Counted from the stretch's first letter, positions 26,505 through 36,764 are shown. The stretch: DNA of 64,000 nt from Paraburkholderia phenoliruptrix (GCF_019511605.1 NZ_JAEUAV010000003.1:62001-126000), one strand, 5' to 3'. The notes: generated by a model from the sequence alone, not told the origin. Numbers and translations are program-made.

Positions 26505-27645
26505 GATCGACGTGTTGCTCCAGAAAGCTCAACACTCGCCGCGACAGCCAGTCGATCCGGCCTGGAAACGGTCCGGTCATGAAGCCGGCGTGGCCGCCGT
26601 GCCTCGGCTGATCGAGTTCCACCGCCGCCGATACCTGATGCCGTGACGGCAACGCCCTCGCCGGCAGAAAGGGGTCGTTGCGCGCATTCAGCACCAGCGT
26701 GGGCACCTGAATGTGCGGCAGCAACGGGCGCGTGGTGGCCACGCTCCAATACTCGTCGGTATTGCGAAAGCCGTGCAGCGGCGCGGTGACGACGTTGTCG
26801 AACTCGTACATGGTACGGCTCGCGAGCATTGCGTCGCGGTCGAAGAGGCCGGGGAATTGCACCAGCTTCTGCGCGGCCTTCTGCTTGAGCGTCTTCAGGA
26901 AGTTGCGCGTGTAGATCATGCCGAGACCTTGCGACAACGCGTGGCCGCCGGCATGCACGTCGATGGGTGTGGAGATCGCCGCGGCGCCCGCGACCACCGA
27001 CGCGGCGTCCTCGCGCCGCTCGCCGAGCCAGTGCAACAGCACGTTGCCTCCGAGCGACACGCCCGCCGCGACCAACGGCCCGCGATGCGCGGCGCGCAGG
27101 CGCCGCAGGATCCAGTCTACTTCGTTGCTGTCGGCCAGATGATAGAAGCGCGGCAGGCGGTTGAGCTCGCCGCTGCAACTGCGAAAGTGCGGCACGACGC
27201 CGTGCCAGCCATAGTCGCGCGCGGCGGCCATCAGCGCGGATGCGTAATGCGAGGCGGAGCTGCCTTCCAGGCCGTGAAAGAGAACGAGCAACGGTGCGTC
27301 GGCGGCGGGGAGCGGGTGCGCAGCGTCGCCTGCCATGGCCGAGGCCGGCGAATTGTCATGCCGCACCCAATCGACGTCGATGAAATCTCCGTCTGGCGTA
27401 TCCCAGCGCTCGCGGCGAAACGACACGGCCGGACGGCGCGCGAACAGCGACGGCACAATGGTCTGCACATGCCTGTTCGGCAACCACAGCGGCGCGCGGT
27501 AGAGCAGGTCTTTGGCGGCTGAGAGGCCCGCGTCGATGGTGGCGTCGATGGTCGACTGGATAGCGCTCTCGACGCCGCCTGCGCCCGCGCTTGCGGTCTG
27601 CTCGGGTGTCGTCGGGCCACGAGAGTTGCTGCGGGGCGTGCTCAT
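26497..27645 (-). CDS. YheT-like alpha/beta hydrolase
   Basis: A 382-residue hydrolase. The family features are WLPNRHVQTIVPSLF near the N-terminus, the oxyanion segment LFHGLEGSSASHYA, the nucleophile elbow GVSLGGN, the acid in LNARNDPFLP, and the catalytic His in GGHAGF. Members (UPF0017/YheT) are esterases of uncertain natural substrate. The first 40 residues are a Ser/Thr/Ala-rich lead. The gene lies 51 bp after an NTF2-like gene and overlaps the following hypothetical gene by 8 bp. Confidence 0.9.
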   Translation of the reverse strand: MSTPRSNSRGPTTPEQTASAGAGGVESAIQSTIDATIDAGLSAAKDLLYRAPLWLPNRHVQTIVPSLFARRPAVSFRRERWDTPDGDFIDVDWVRHDNSPASAMAGDAAHPLPAADAPLLVLFHGLEGSSASHYASALMAAARDYGWHGVVPHFRSCSGELNRLPRFYHLADSNEVDWILRRLRAAHRGPLVAAGVSLGGNVLLHWLGERREDAASVVAGAAAISTPIDVHAGGHALSQGLGMIYTRNFLKTLKQKAAQKLVQFPGLFDRDAMLASRTMYEFDNVVTAPLHGFRNTDEYWSVATTRPLLPHIQVPTLVLNARNDPFLPARALPSRHQVSAAVELDQPRHGGHAGFMTGPFPGRIDWLSRRVLSFLEQHVDHG

Positions 27646-27696
27646 GCCGGTTCGAAAGCGGAGTTCAGCGCGAAAGCGTTGGCGGCACGCCGCGCG

Positions 27697-28143
27697 TCAG
27701 TGGAGCGACCCCTGGCCATGGCGCATCTTGGTGGCGAACTGGCTGGCGGCTTCGTTGGGCATGGGGCTCGCGTGAATGTGCGCGATGCGCCATTCGCCGC
27801 GCTCATGCACCATCACGTAAGTGGTGAATACCATGGCGGGCGCGGCTTTGGGGTCAACTGGCCGATGCGCTTCAGCAATTGCGTAGACGACGGTGCCGAG
27901 GCTGTCGTAGACGCGAATGTCGAGCGGTTCGATCGAGACCGGCGCCGCTTCGAACTGCACCTGCAAGCCCGCGCGAATGCTGTCGAGGCCATGCAGGTGC
28001 GAGCCGTCGGCACAAATGCAGCTCACGAATTCTTCGTCGATCCACAGGCCCATCAGGCTGTCGATATTGACCTCGGCGACGGCCTGGTAATAGGCATTGA
28101 GGGTATCGGCGGCGGCTTCGAAGATATGGGCAAAACGTGGCAT
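27697..28143 (-). CDS. NTF2/SnoaL-like protein
   Basis: A 148-residue protein with the cone-shaped NTF2-like pattern: an N-terminal helix (AAADTLNAYYQAVAEVNIDSLMGLW), then FVSCICADGSHLHGLDSIRAGLQ and a C-terminal strand ending WRIAHIHASPMP. Such proteins bind small ligands or act as isomerases or hydrolases; the function cannot be set from sequence. It is first in an operon with the YheT-like hydrolase. The 168-bp gap to waaF (28144-28311) holds no gene. Confidence 0.8.
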   Translation of the reverse strand: MPRFAHIFEAAADTLNAYYQAVAEVNIDSLMGLWIDEEFVSCICADGSHLHGLDSIRAGLQVQFEAAPVSIEPLDIRVYDSLGTVVYAIAEAHRPVDPKAAPAMVFTTYVMVHERGEWRIAHIHASPMPNEAASQFATKMRHGQGSLH

Positions 28144-28311
28144 GGCTCGTCAGTCTCTTGTGCGCGGCGCGCGGTTGCAAGGCAGCGGTGAGCGGGGCTG
28201 TCCGGAGCGCCGGACAATTGCACCCGAGCGCCAGAATGCCCGCGCCGCAAGGCGTGAACATGACGCGACGCGCTCAGGGGCGTGCGGTGTTGCGTGCAAG
28301 TGTCGGCCGGC

Positions 28312-29337
28312 TCAGCGTTGCGCGAGCAACATGCCGCGTAAATCGCCGAAAACCTGCTCGGCGCTCAACTGCTTGAGGCAGTTCAGATGACCGAGCGGAC
28401 ACTCGCGCTGAAAACAGGGGCTGCATTCGAGATGGAGCCATTGTACCTTCGCAAGCTCCGACAGGGGCGGCGTGTGGCGCGGATCCGTGGAACCGTAGAC
28501 GGCCACGAGCGGCCGGCGCAGCGCGGCGGCGACGTGCATGAGCCCCGAATCGTTCGTGACGACCGCATTGGCGCGCGAGATCAGCGCGCACGCTTCGCCA
28601 AGCGCAGTCTGTCCGCACAGGTTGCGCACGTTCGGCGCTTTCTCGGCGATGGCCTGCGCAAGCGGCGCGTCTTTCGGTGAACCAAGCGCGACGATCTGCG
28701 TGTACGGGAACGACTGGCCGACCATTTGCGCGAGCGCGGCGAAATGCTCCGGCGGCCAGCGCTTGGCCGGACCGTATTCGGCGCCGGGGCAGAACACCAG
28801 CAACGGCACGCGCGTGTCGAGGTTAAAACGCGCCGACACGCGCGACGCCTCGTTCAGGTCGGCGTCGAGCCGCGGCATCGGCAGGTCGTCGGGAAGCTTC
28901 GCGCCCGGCGCGTAGGCGAGGGCGGCGTAATGGCCCACCATCGGCGGGCGCTCGTCCTTGCGAGGATTCGCGTGGCGCACGTTCAGCAGGCCGTAGCGGC
29001 TTTCGCCGGTATAGCCGATGCGCAGGCGAATGCCGGCCATCCACGGAATCAGCGCGGACTTCAGCGAGTTCGGCAGCACGTAGGCTGCGTCGTAACCTAC
29101 GTCGCGCAAGTCGCTCGCGAGTTGCCAGCGGCGCAGCATCTGCAGCTTGCCGTGCGCGAGGTCGGTGGCGTAGACGTCGCGGATCTCGGGCATGCGTTCG
29201 AGCACGGGAGCGACCCAGGAGGGCGCGACCGCGTCGATTGCGATGCGGGGATGCAGTTTCACGAGGCGCGCAAAGAGCGGCTGCGCCATCAATGCGTCAC
29301 CGATCCAGTTCGGTGCGATAACCAACGCGCGACGCAT
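28312..29337 (-). CDS. waaF: ADP-heptose:LPS heptosyltransferase II
   Basis: A 341-residue GT9 glycosyltransferase that adds the second heptose to the LPS inner core on the cytoplasmic face of the inner membrane. It has the family start RRALVIAPNWIGDALMAQPLFARL, the donor-site segment FCPGAEYGPAKRWP, and NDSGLMHVAAALRRPLVAVYGSTDP, with a cysteine-rich end (CSPCFQRECPLGHLNCL) typical of WaaF. The length is normal. It follows the zinc-finger gene by 195 bp (29338-29532), a stretch with no gene. Confidence 0.95.
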   Translation of the reverse strand: MRRALVIAPNWIGDALMAQPLFARLVKLHPRIAIDAVAPSWVAPVLERMPEIRDVYATDLAHGKLQMLRRWQLASDLRDVGYDAAYVLPNSLKSALIPWMAGIRLRIGYTGESRYGLLNVRHANPRKDERPPMVGHYAALAYAPGAKLPDDLPMPRLDADLNEASRVSARFNLDTRVPLLVFCPGAEYGPAKRWPPEHFAALAQMVGQSFPYTQIVALGSPKDAPLAQAIAEKAPNVRNLCGQTALGEACALISRANAVVTNDSGLMHVAAALRRPLVAVYGSTDPRHTPPLSELAKVQWLHLECSPCFQRECPLGHLNCLKQLSAEQVFGDLRGMLLAQR

Positions 29338-29532
29338 CAGAGTGATTGTCCGGTGTCGAAACGAAGCGCCTCGCGCGTCATGCGCGGGGTGCCTCGGATA
29401 AATAGAAATAAAGGGAAAAGGGGCAACTCGCCGCTACGAACGCCGGCGAAAGCCCCTGACGACGGGCGAGGCAGCAATCGGCGCGACAGCCTGCGCTGCC
29501 GGCGAACGGCTCTCGCGTTCAGTGCTCGAGGA

Positions 29533-29727
29533 TCAGTGACCTTTGATCACTTCGCCGTCGCGCAGCTTGTAACGCGTGCTGCAGTAGGGGCAGCGCGCTT
29601 CGCCGTGCGAAACGTCGATAAAGACGCGCGGATGCGAACTCCAGCGCGGCATGGCGGGGTTCGGGCAGTACGCCGGGAGGTCCTTTGCCGTCAGTTCGAC
29701 CAGCGGCATTTCCTTGATATCGCTCAT
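29533..29727 (-). CDS. Small CHCC zinc-finger protein
   Basis: A 64-residue protein with the zf-CHCC pattern: Cys21, His41 (DVSHGEARC), Cys46 and Cys49 (CPYC), followed by the TRYKLRDGEVIKGH end. The domain is shared with the small mitochondrial complex I subunit NDUFS6; in proteobacteria the free-standing protein is common beside ilvE and waaF. The role is unknown; zinc binding is inferred from the four ligands. The ATG at 29727 is 44 bp after the ilvE stop, suggesting cotranscription. Confidence 0.92.
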   Translation of the reverse strand: MSDIKEMPLVELTAKDLPAYCPNPAMPRWSSHPRVFIDVSHGEARCPYCSTRYKLRDGEVIKGH

Positions 29728-29771
29728 GAGACTTTCTCGTTGTATGCAGGGTGCGTGCGGCGCAATGCGCG

Positions 29772-30695
29772 TTAAATCCTGGTCAGCCAGTGTGCGTACT
29801 TTTCGCTCTTGCCGTTCACGATGTCGAAGAACGCCGACTGCAGCTTTTCCGTGATCGGACCGCGGGTGCCGGAGCCGATTGTGCGGTTGTCCAGCTCGCG
29901 GATCGGCGTGACTTCGGCGGCGGTGCCGGTGAAGAACGCTTCGTCGCAGGTATACACCTCGTCGCGCGTGATGCGCTTTTCGATCACGGGGATGCCCATG
30001 TCGCGCGCGAGCGTGATGACCGTGTCGCGCGTAATGCCGTCGAGGCACGACGACAGGTCGGGCGTGTACAGCTTGCCATTGTTGACGAGGAAGAAGTTTT
30101 CGCCCGAGCCTTCCGACACGTAGCCGTCCACGTCGAGCAGCAGCGCTTCGTCGTAACCGTCGGCAATGGCTTCCTGATTCGCGAGGATCGAGTTCACGTA
30201 CCAGCCCGACGCCTTCGCGCGGACCATGGACACGTTCACGTGATGCCGCGTGAACGACGAGGTCTTCACGCGAATGCCCTTGGCGATGCCGTCTTCGCCG
30301 AGGTAAGCGCCCCACGGCCACGCGGCGATCGCCACATGGATGGTGTTGCCCTTGGCCGAGACGCCGAGCTTTTCGGAGCCGACCCAGATGATCGGCCGCA
30401 GATAGCACGACTCGAGCTTGTTCTCGCGGACCACTTCGCGCTGCGCGGCGGCGAGCGTTTCGTGGTCGAACGGCACGTCCATCTGGAAAATCTTGGCCGA
30501 GTTCAGAAGGCGCTTGGTGTGCTCCTGCAAGCGGAAAATCGCGGTGCCGCCGTCGGCCGTCCGGTAGGCGCGCACGCCTTCGAAAACGCCCATGCCGTAA
30601 TGCAGCGTGTGGGTCAGCACATGGATCTTGGCATCGCGCCAGTCGATCAGCTTGCCATCCATCCAGATCTTGCCGTCGCGGTCGGCCATTGACAT
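29772..30695 (-). CDS. ilvE: Branched-chain amino acid aminotransferase
   Basis: A 307-residue class IV PLP aminotransferase that interconverts Val, Leu and Ile with their 2-keto acids. Visible features are HTLHYGMGVFEGVRAY, the PLP lysine in SSFTRHHVNVSMVRAKASGWYVNS-type context, EALLLDVDGYVSEGSGENFF, and GTAAEVTPIRELDNRTIG near the end. The start MSMADRDGK at 30695 follows GGAG. The frame is open upstream to 30845 without support. It is the first gene of the ilvE/zinc-finger pair and is divergent from azlCD, which exports branched-chain amino acids. Confidence 0.97.
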   Translation of the reverse strand: MSMADRDGKIWMDGKLIDWRDAKIHVLTHTLHYGMGVFEGVRAYRTADGGTAIFRLQEHTKRLLNSAKIFQMDVPFDHETLAAAQREVVRENKLESCYLRPIIWVGSEKLGVSAKGNTIHVAIAAWPWGAYLGEDGIAKGIRVKTSSFTRHHVNVSMVRAKASGWYVNSILANQEAIADGYDEALLLDVDGYVSEGSGENFFLVNNGKLYTPDLSSCLDGITRDTVITLARDMGIPVIEKRITRDEVYTCDEAFFTGTAAEVTPIRELDNRTIGSGTRGPITEKLQSAFFDIVNGKSEKYAHWLTRI

Positions 30696-30979
30696 ACGGT
30701 TCTCCAGCAGGTGCGTGTTTGGTTGAGACCCCAGGCCCGCGGACGCGCAAGGCGCCGGGCGCGCGGAAAGCCGATAAGGCGGAAATTTCCGAGGGGGTGC
30801 AGCGAAGAGCGTTATTTTAGCGTCATTTGCACACGAAACGGGCATCGGGACGCATGTCGGGCGCTATAATTCGGCGCACGCATAATTCGTATCCGGATGC
30901 GCCAGCGCGTGCTCGACGAGCTGGCGCCGGTTTTCCCCATTTTCCCACCGCGGCCTTCGGCGCCCGCGCTTTCCGCCTC

Positions 30980-31726
30980 ATGCTCGCTCGCCTGTCAGAT
31001 ATCGATCGCCGCGCCTTCCGTGAGGGCGCCCGCGACTATTCGCCCACGCTCATGGCGATCTGCTCCTGGGGTCTCGTCACCGGCGTGGCGATGAGCAAGT
31101 CGGTGCTGACGCTGCCTCAGGCGCTCGCCATGTCGCTGCTGTGCTACGCCGGCTCGTCGCAACTGGCGGTACTGCCGCTGCTCGCGGCCAAGCTGCCGGT
31201 CTGGACAGTGCTTCTCACGGCCGCAATGGTCAATATGCGTTTCGTGATCTTCAGCGTGGGGCTCGCACCGCATTTTTCCTATCTGTCGATGTGGCGGCGG
31301 GTCGCGCTCGGCTACTTCAACGGCGACGTGATCTATCTGCTGTTCGTGAAGAAGAATTTCGCGACCGGTTACGTGCCGGGCAAGGAGGCGTACTTCTGGG
31401 GCATGGCGGTGTGCAGCTGGCTGTCGTGGCAGATCTCGTCCATTGCGGGCATCCTGCTCGCGAGCCTGATTCCGGACAACTGGGGGCTCGCGCTAGCCGG
31501 CACGCTGGCGCTTCTGCCAATTATGGTGGCGGCTATCGCCACGCGCTCCACGCTGGTGGCGGTGTGCATCGCGGGAATCGTGGCGCTGCTCGCGTTCGAT
31601 CTGCCGTACCGGCTTGGGCTGCCGCTCGCAGTGATCGCCGCGATTCTCGCGGGCAGCGCCGCAGATTTGATGGCCGAGCGTGCCGACCTGCGACGCCTTC
31701 GCAGCCGCACGGGAGATTCGCAATGA
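30980..31726 (+). CDS. azlC: AzlC-family branched-chain amino acid exporter, large subunit
   Basis: A 248-residue protein with about five to six helices and the AzlC pattern FREGARDYSPTLMAICSWGLVTGVAMSKS, YAGSSQLAVLPLLAA and NMRFVIFSVGLAPHFSYL. AzlCD/YgaZH pairs export branched-chain amino acids. The ATG at 30980 gives family length; the frame is open upstream without support. A TATAAT box is at 30865-30870. The stop overlaps the azlD start by 4 bp. Confidence 0.92.
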   Translation: MLARLSDIDRRAFREGARDYSPTLMAICSWGLVTGVAMSKSVLTLPQALAMSLLCYAGSSQLAVLPLLAAKLPVWTVLLTAAMVNMRFVIFSVGLAPHFSYLSMWRRVALGYFNGDVIYLLFVKKNFATGYVPGKEAYFWGMAVCSWLSWQISSIAGILLASLIPDNWGLALAGTLALLPIMVAAIATRSTLVAVCIAGIVALLAFDLPYRLGLPLAVIAAILAGSAADLMAERADLRRLRSRTGDSQ

Positions 31727-32046
31727 CCTCCGTGGAGATCTGGCTTGCCATTCTCGGCATGACCGTCGTCACCGCCGTGACACGCGCGATGTTTCTAATC
31801 GGCGGCGAGCGCACGGTCTTGCCCGGCCGCGTGCAGCGCATGCTGCGCTATGCGCCGGCGGCGGCGCTTGCCGCCGTGGTCTTGCCGGACGTGCTGGGTA
31901 CACCGGACGGGCTGTCGTTCGCGCCGTCGAATCACGAGTTCTATGCGACGCTCGCCGGCCTCGGGTGGTTTTTGTGGCGCCGTACCATGCTCGGCACCAT
32001 CATTGTCGGAATGGCCGTGTTCACGCTGTTGCGCGTCCTCATGTGA
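31723..32046 (+). CDS. azlD: AzlD-family exporter, small subunit
   Basis: A 107-residue membrane protein with four hydrophobic segments (WLAILGMTVVTAVTRAMFLIGG, AAALAAVVLPDVL, FYATLAGLGWFLWR, LGTIIVGMAVFTLLRVLM). Size and the PxRVQRMLRYAPAAAL pattern fit AzlD/YgaH, the partner of AzlC. It overlaps azlC by 4 bp (ATGA). Its position beside the divergent ilvE gene ties the pair to branched-chain amino acid homeostasis. Confidence 0.92.
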   Translation: MTSVEIWLAILGMTVVTAVTRAMFLIGGERTVLPGRVQRMLRYAPAAALAAVVLPDVLGTPDGLSFAPSNHEFYATLAGLGWFLWRRTMLGTIIVGMAVFTLLRVLM

Positions 32047-32315
32047 GCGATAGGGGCTGCTATGCCGCATTGCAGCATGGCCCGCGCGGCATTCGAATAC
32101 GGGAGATTCGCCCGCGCGCGGGTCAGAAGGCAGTTGGGATCAGTTAAAATGCCGCTTTCGGGGATGAGCGCGCCGATGCGTGGCGCCCGCGCCGCGGGCC
32201 TGCCGACGGCCTCCCGCTGCGGGGAGCCGCCCTGCCGACGCGCTGGAGTTCACCGCGCTCGAAGCCGCGTGCGCCGTCCGCCACCGCCTTCTCATCAACT
32301 CGCCCACAAACGCCC

Positions 32316-33509
32316 ATGAACAAGGTATTGCGTCTCTCCGATCTGATCGCCGAAGGCAAGCTGTCCGGCAAACGAGTGTTCATCCGCGCCGATCTGAACG
32401 TGCCGCAGGACGATCAAGGCAACATCACCGAAGACACCCGCATCCGCGCCTCCGTGCCGGCCGTCAAGGCCGCGCTCGAGGCGGGCGCTGCGGTGATGGT
32501 GACGTCGCATCTGGGCCGTCCGACCGAAGGCGATTTCAAGCCGGAAGACTCGCTCGCGCCGGTCGCCAGGCGCTTCGCGGAACTGCTGGGACGCGACGTG
32601 CCGCTCGTCGCCAACTGGGTGGAAAACGGCGTGAGCGTCGCACCGGGGCAGGTCGTGCTGCTGGAAAACTGCCGCGTGAACAAGGGTGAAAAGAAGGATT
32701 CCGACGAGCTCGCGCAAAAAATGGCGAAGCTCTGCGACATCTACGTGAACGACGCGTTCGGCACTGCGCACCGCGCCGAAGCCACCACGCACGGCATCGC
32801 GAAGTATGCGCCGGTGGCGTGCGCCGGTCCGCTGCTCGCGGCGGAGCTCGAAGCGCTCGGCAAGGCGCTCGGCGCGCCCAAGCGCCCGCTGGTCGCGATT
32901 GTCGCCGGGTCGAAGGTGTCGACCAAGCTGACCATCCTGAAGTCGCTGGCCGAGAAGGTGGACCAGCTGATCGTGGGCGGCGGCATTGCCAATACGTTCA
33001 TGCTGGCCGCGGGTCTGAAGATCGGCAAATCGCTGGCCGAAGCCGATCTGGTGAACGAAGCCAAAGCCATTATCGACGCAGCGAAGGCGCGCGGCGCCTC
33101 GGTACCCATTCCCAGCGACGTGGTCACGGCGAAGGAGTTCTCGCCGACCGCCAAGGCCGAGATCAAGGCCGTCGCCGATGTCCAGGACGACGACATGATC
33201 CTCGACATCGGTCCGGAAACCGCAAAGACGCTTGCCGCGCAACTGGAAAAAGCCGGCACTATCGTGTGGAACGGCCCGGTCGGCGTGTTCGAATTCGACC
33301 AGTTCGGCAACGGCACGAAAACGCTGGCCGACGCGATCACAAGGTCGTCCGCGTTCTCGATTGCGGGCGGCGGCGATACCCTCGCTGCCATCGCCAAGTA
33401 CGGCATCCACGACAAGGTCAGCTATATCTCGACGGGCGGCGGCGCCTTCCTCGAGTTCCTCGAAGGCAAGAAGCTGCCGGCCGTCGAAGTTCTGGAATCG
33501 CGGGCTTAA
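32316..33509 (+). CDS. pgk: Phosphoglycerate kinase
   Basis: A 397-residue enzyme of normal length that makes ATP and 3-phosphoglycerate from 1,3-bisphosphoglycerate. It has the N-domain signature [39 protein letters not shown], and the nucleotide-site GGGDTLAA and [17 protein letters not shown] near the end. The 269-bp gap before it has no gene; a TAAAAT -10-like box lies at 32145-32150. It leads the pgk-pyk-fba glycolytic cluster. Confidence 0.98.
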   Translation: MNKVLRLSDLIAEGKLSGKRVFIRADLNVPQDDQGNITEDTRIRASVPAVKAALEAGAAVMVTSHLGRPTEGDFKPEDSLAPVARRFAELLGRDVPLVANWVENGVSVAPGQVVLLENCRVNKGEKKDSDELAQKMAKLCDIYVNDAFGTAHRAEATTHGIAKYAPVACAGPLLAAELEALGKALGAPKRPLVAIVAGSKVSTKLTILKSLAEKVDQLIVGGGIANTFMLAAGLKIGKSLAEADLVNEAKAIIDAAKARGASVPIPSDVVTAKEFSPTAKAEIKAVADVQDDDMILDIGPETAKTLAAQLEKAGTIVWNGPVGVFEFDQFGNGTKTLADAITRSSAFSIAGGGDTLAAIAKYGIHDKVSYISTGGGAFLEFLEGKKLPAVEVLESRA

Positions 33510-33510
33510 C

Positions 33511-34044
33511 GTGGCGACGCGCTCCCCAACGGCGAAGTCCGCAAAAGTGAACGGTGAGCGCGGCAAGCCGCGCGACACCGCGGCAGCGACGGCAGGGGAG
33601 CGCACGGCGCGCTCTGGCGAGGCCGCCGCTGCTACTGCCACTGCCGCGGCCACGGCAGCCAGGGAGTCCGAGCTTGCCAGCACGGTTGCCGCCGCGCTGG
33701 CCACCTCGCTGGCGGGGGCGGCAGAAGCTCCGCCGCCAGCAACAGATTCAGAAGTAACCGAGGCGCCTGCCGCCTCCGTGGAGTCGACCGCCGCGGAAGG
33801 TTCGGCGGCATCGTCCAGCATTGCAGTGGACGAAGCCGCCGCGCCCTCTGCGGAACTCCCGGAGGCGGAAGTCGTCCTCGCCACCCCGCCGGCGCTTCGC
33901 GTGCCGGTGTCGAACACCGCTTCACCCCATAAAGCGACGCTGGTTTCAACCGGCGCGCAGCCCCCGGCACCATCTTTCGGTGCGCAGCCTCCGCATCCGA
34001 CTCGCAGCGCTCTTTCCAGCGATCCCATCCAGACGAGGAGACTC
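33511..34044 (+). other. Open in-frame region between pgk and pyk, alanine-rich
   Basis: A GTG lies 1 bp after the pgk stop, and the frame stays open for 178 codons straight into pyk. The predicted residues are Ala, Ser, Pro, Thr and Glu rich with no fold signature. It could be an N-terminal extension of pyruvate kinase, a separate disordered product, or simply an untranslated gap open by chance in GC-rich DNA. Third positions are less GC-biased than in pgk or pyk, and the pyk ATG has its own GAGGAG site, so an ordinary pyk start is favoured. Confidence 0.3.
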
Positions 34045-35481
34045 ATGCATCGCGCCACCAAGATTGTCGCTACCATCGGACCGGCTTCCAGTACGCCGGA
34101 GATCCTGCTGCAAATGATTCAGGCAGGCGCCGACGTGGTGCGGCTCAATTTCTCGCACGGCACCGCGGACGACCACCGCCAGCGCGCCGAGTTCGTGCGC
34201 GAGGCGGCTCGCCAGGCGGGCCGTGAGGTCGCCATCATGGCGGACCTGCAAGGCCCGAAGATCCGGGTCGGCAAATTCGAGAACGGCAAGGTCACGCTCA
34301 ACTCGGGTGATCCGTTCATCCTCGACGCCGACTGTGAGCTCGGCAACCAGGAGCGCGCGGGCCTCGACTACAAGGACCTGCCGCGCGACCTGAAGCCCGG
34401 CGACGTGCTGCTGCTCAACGACGGCCTGATCGTGCTGAACGTGCAGCGCGTGATCGGCAACGAGATCCATACGATCGTGAAGATCGGCGGCGACCTGTCG
34501 AACAACAAGGGCATCAACCGCCAGGGCGGCGGCCTGTCGGCGCCGGCGCTGACTGCCAAGGACATGGAAGACATTCGCACGGCAATGGCGCTCGGCGTCG
34601 ATTTCGTCGCGGTATCGTTTCCAAAGAACGCGACCGACATGGAAATGGCGCGCCAACTGGCGAACATCGCCGGCGCGCCGTACGGCATCAAGCCGAAGAT
34701 GATCGCCAAAATCGAGCGCGCGGAAGCCATTCCGGCGCTGCAAGGCATTCTGGACGCGTCGGACGGCATCATGGTGGCGCGCGGCGATCTCGCGGTGGAG
34801 GTGGGCAATGCCGCAGTCCCCGCGCTGCAAAAGCGCATGATTCGTATGGCGCGCGAGTCGAACAAGTTCGTGATCACCGCGACCCAGATGATGGAGTCGA
34901 TGATCTACGCGCCGGTACCCACGCGCGCGGAAGTCTCCGACGTCGCCAACGCGGTGCTCGACGGCACGGACGCGGTGATGCTGTCGGCGGAATCGGCGGC
35001 GGGTAAGTACCCGGTGCAGACCATCGAAACAATGGCGGCCATCTGCATCGAAGCGGAGAAGTCGGAGCAGTCGGAACTGGACAAGGATTTCCTCGACCGC
35101 ACGTTCACGCGCATCGACCAGTCCATCGCGATGGGCGCGCTTTTCACCGCGTTTCATCTGGGCGCGAAGGCGATCGTGGCGTTGACCGAATCCGGCTCGA
35201 CCGCGCTGTGGATGTCGCGTCACTGGACGCACGTGCCGATCTTCGCGCTCACGCCGCGGGTCGGCAGCGAGCGGGCCATGGCGCTGTACCGCAACGTGAC
35301 TTCGCTGCATCTCGACACCAACACCGACCGCGACACGGCGTTGCAACAGGCGTTGGAGACGGTGGTCAGCAAGGGCTATGCGTCGCGTGGCGACATGGTG
35401 GTGCTGACCGTCGGCGAGCCGATGGGCCAGGCCGGCGGCACGAATACGCTGAAGATCGTACGGGTCGGCGAGCCGTATTGA
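34045..35481 (+). CDS. pyk: Pyruvate kinase
   Basis: A 478-residue enzyme that converts phosphoenolpyruvate and ADP to pyruvate and ATP. It starts MHRATKIVATIGPASS, the usual N-terminus. Catalytic segments include RLNFSHG, IMADLQGPKIRVG, KPKMIAKIERAEA with the active-site Lys, DGIMVARGDLAVEVG, and ATQMMESMI. The ATG follows GAGGAG at correct spacing. The frame continues 178 codons upstream, described separately. A 218-bp gap leads to fba. Confidence 0.97.
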   Translation: MHRATKIVATIGPASSTPEILLQMIQAGADVVRLNFSHGTADDHRQRAEFVREAARQAGREVAIMADLQGPKIRVGKFENGKVTLNSGDPFILDADCELGNQERAGLDYKDLPRDLKPGDVLLLNDGLIVLNVQRVIGNEIHTIVKIGGDLSNNKGINRQGGGLSAPALTAKDMEDIRTAMALGVDFVAVSFPKNATDMEMARQLANIAGAPYGIKPKMIAKIERAEAIPALQGILDASDGIMVARGDLAVEVGNAAVPALQKRMIRMARESNKFVITATQMMESMIYAPVPTRAEVSDVANAVLDGTDAVMLSAESAAGKYPVQTIETMAAICIEAEKSEQSELDKDFLDRTFTRIDQSIAMGALFTAFHLGAKAIVALTESGSTALWMSRHWTHVPIFALTPRVGSERAMALYRNVTSLHLDTNTDRDTALQQALETVVSKGYASRGDMVVLTVGEPMGQAGGTNTLKIVRVGEPY

Positions 35482-35699
35482 TCTGCGGCACTGCTCGACT
35501 GGCACAGGCTTGATCGAAGGAAGCAGACTGTCGTACCCGGTGATTGCGCGTCGGTCGCATCGGCGACTGCCGCGGGGCACAGCGCCCTGCGTTGCGCGCG
35601 GTGGCCAGGGCGCGAACGGGTATGCGGTTTGCTTCGCGACGAGATCGCCCAAAAGATGCCGGCGGCACAAGAATTCGTTTCAATCTAAGGAGTTACAGC

Positions 35700-36764
35700 A
35701 TGCCTCTCGTATCAATGCGTCAACTGCTGGACCATGCCGCTGAAAACGGCTACGGCCTTCCGGCATTCAACGTGAACAACCTGGAGCAGGTGCAGGCGAT
35801 CATGGCGGCGGCCGACAAGGTCAACGCACCGGTCATCATGCAGGCTTCGGCCGGCGCGCGTAAGTACGCGGGTGAAGCGTTCCTGCGCCATCTGATCGAA
35901 GCGGCGGTCGAGTCCTATCCGCACATTCCGGTCGTGATGCACCAGGACCATGGCCAGTCGCCGGCGGTCTGCATGGCGGCGATCCGCAGCGGCTTCACCA
36001 GCGTGATGATGGACGGCTCGCTGGAAGCAGACGGCAAGACCGTCGCGTCGTACGAGTACAACGTGGAGGTGTCGCGCAAGGTCGTGGAAGCCGCGCACTC
36101 GATCGGCGTCACGGTGGAAGCGGAGCTGGGCGTGCTCGGTTCGCTGGAAACCATGAAGGGCGACAAGGAAGACGGCCACGGCGCGGAAGGCACGATGACC
36201 CGCGAACAGCTGCTGACCGACCCCGAGCAGGCCGCCGACTTCGTCAAGCTCACGCAGTGCGACGCGCTGGCCATCGCGATCGGCACGTCCCACGGCGCGT
36301 ACAAGTTCAGCAAGAAGCCCACGGGCGACATCCTGTCGATCCAGCGCATCAAGGAAATTCACCAGCGCATTCCGAACACGCACCTGGTGATGCACGGATC
36401 TTCGTCGGTGCCGCAGGAGTTGCTCGCGGAAATCCGCGAATTCGGCGGCGACATGAAGGAAACCTACGGCGTGCCGGTCGAGGAAATTCAGGAAGGCATC
36501 AAGCACGGCGTGCGCAAGGTCAATATCGACACCGACCTGCGCCTTGCGATCACCGGCGCGATCCGCCGCTATATGGCGACCAATCCGTCGAAGTTCGATC
36601 CGCGCGACTACCTGAAGCCGGCGCGCGAAGCCGCCATGAAGATCTGTATCGAGCGCTACACGCAATTCGGCTGTGAAGGCCAGGCCGGCAAGATCAAGCC
36701 GGTTTCGCTTGATAAAATTGCGGAGAAGTACAAGTCGGGCGAACTCGCGCAAGTGGTCCGCTAA
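35700..36764 (+). CDS. fba: Fructose-1,6-bisphosphate aldolase, class II
   Basis: A 354-residue zinc aldolase that splits fructose-1,6-bisphosphate into DHAP and glyceraldehyde 3-phosphate. It has [18 protein letters not shown] (catalytic Asp and a zinc His), [29 protein letters not shown] and the C-terminal phosphate-site NIDTDLRLA. The ATG at 35700 follows AAGGAG. The frame is open upstream for 52 codons without support. It is followed by a strong terminator. Confidence 0.97.
   Translation: MPLVSMRQLLDHAAENGYGLPAFNVNNLEQVQAIMAAADKVNAPVIMQASAGARKYAGEAFLRHLIEAAVESYPHIPVVMHQDHGQSPAVCMAAIRSGFTSVMMDGSLEADGKTVASYEYNVEVSRKVVEAAHSIGVTVEAELGVLGSLETMKGDKEDGHGAEGTMTREQLLTDPEQAADFVKLTQCDALAIAIGTSHGAYKFSKKPTGDILSIQRIKEIHQRIPNTHLVMHGSSSVPQELLAEIREFGGDMKETYGVPVEEIQEGIKHGVRKVNIDTDLRLAITGAIRRYMATNPSKFDPRDYLKPAREAAMKICIERYTQFGCEGQAGKIKPVSLDKIAEKYKSGELAQVVR

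Noticed and set aside
32295..35670. Minus-strand frames of 593 and 574 codons opposite pgk and pyk
   Set aside because: Same antisense artefact; the sense genes are complete and well conserved.
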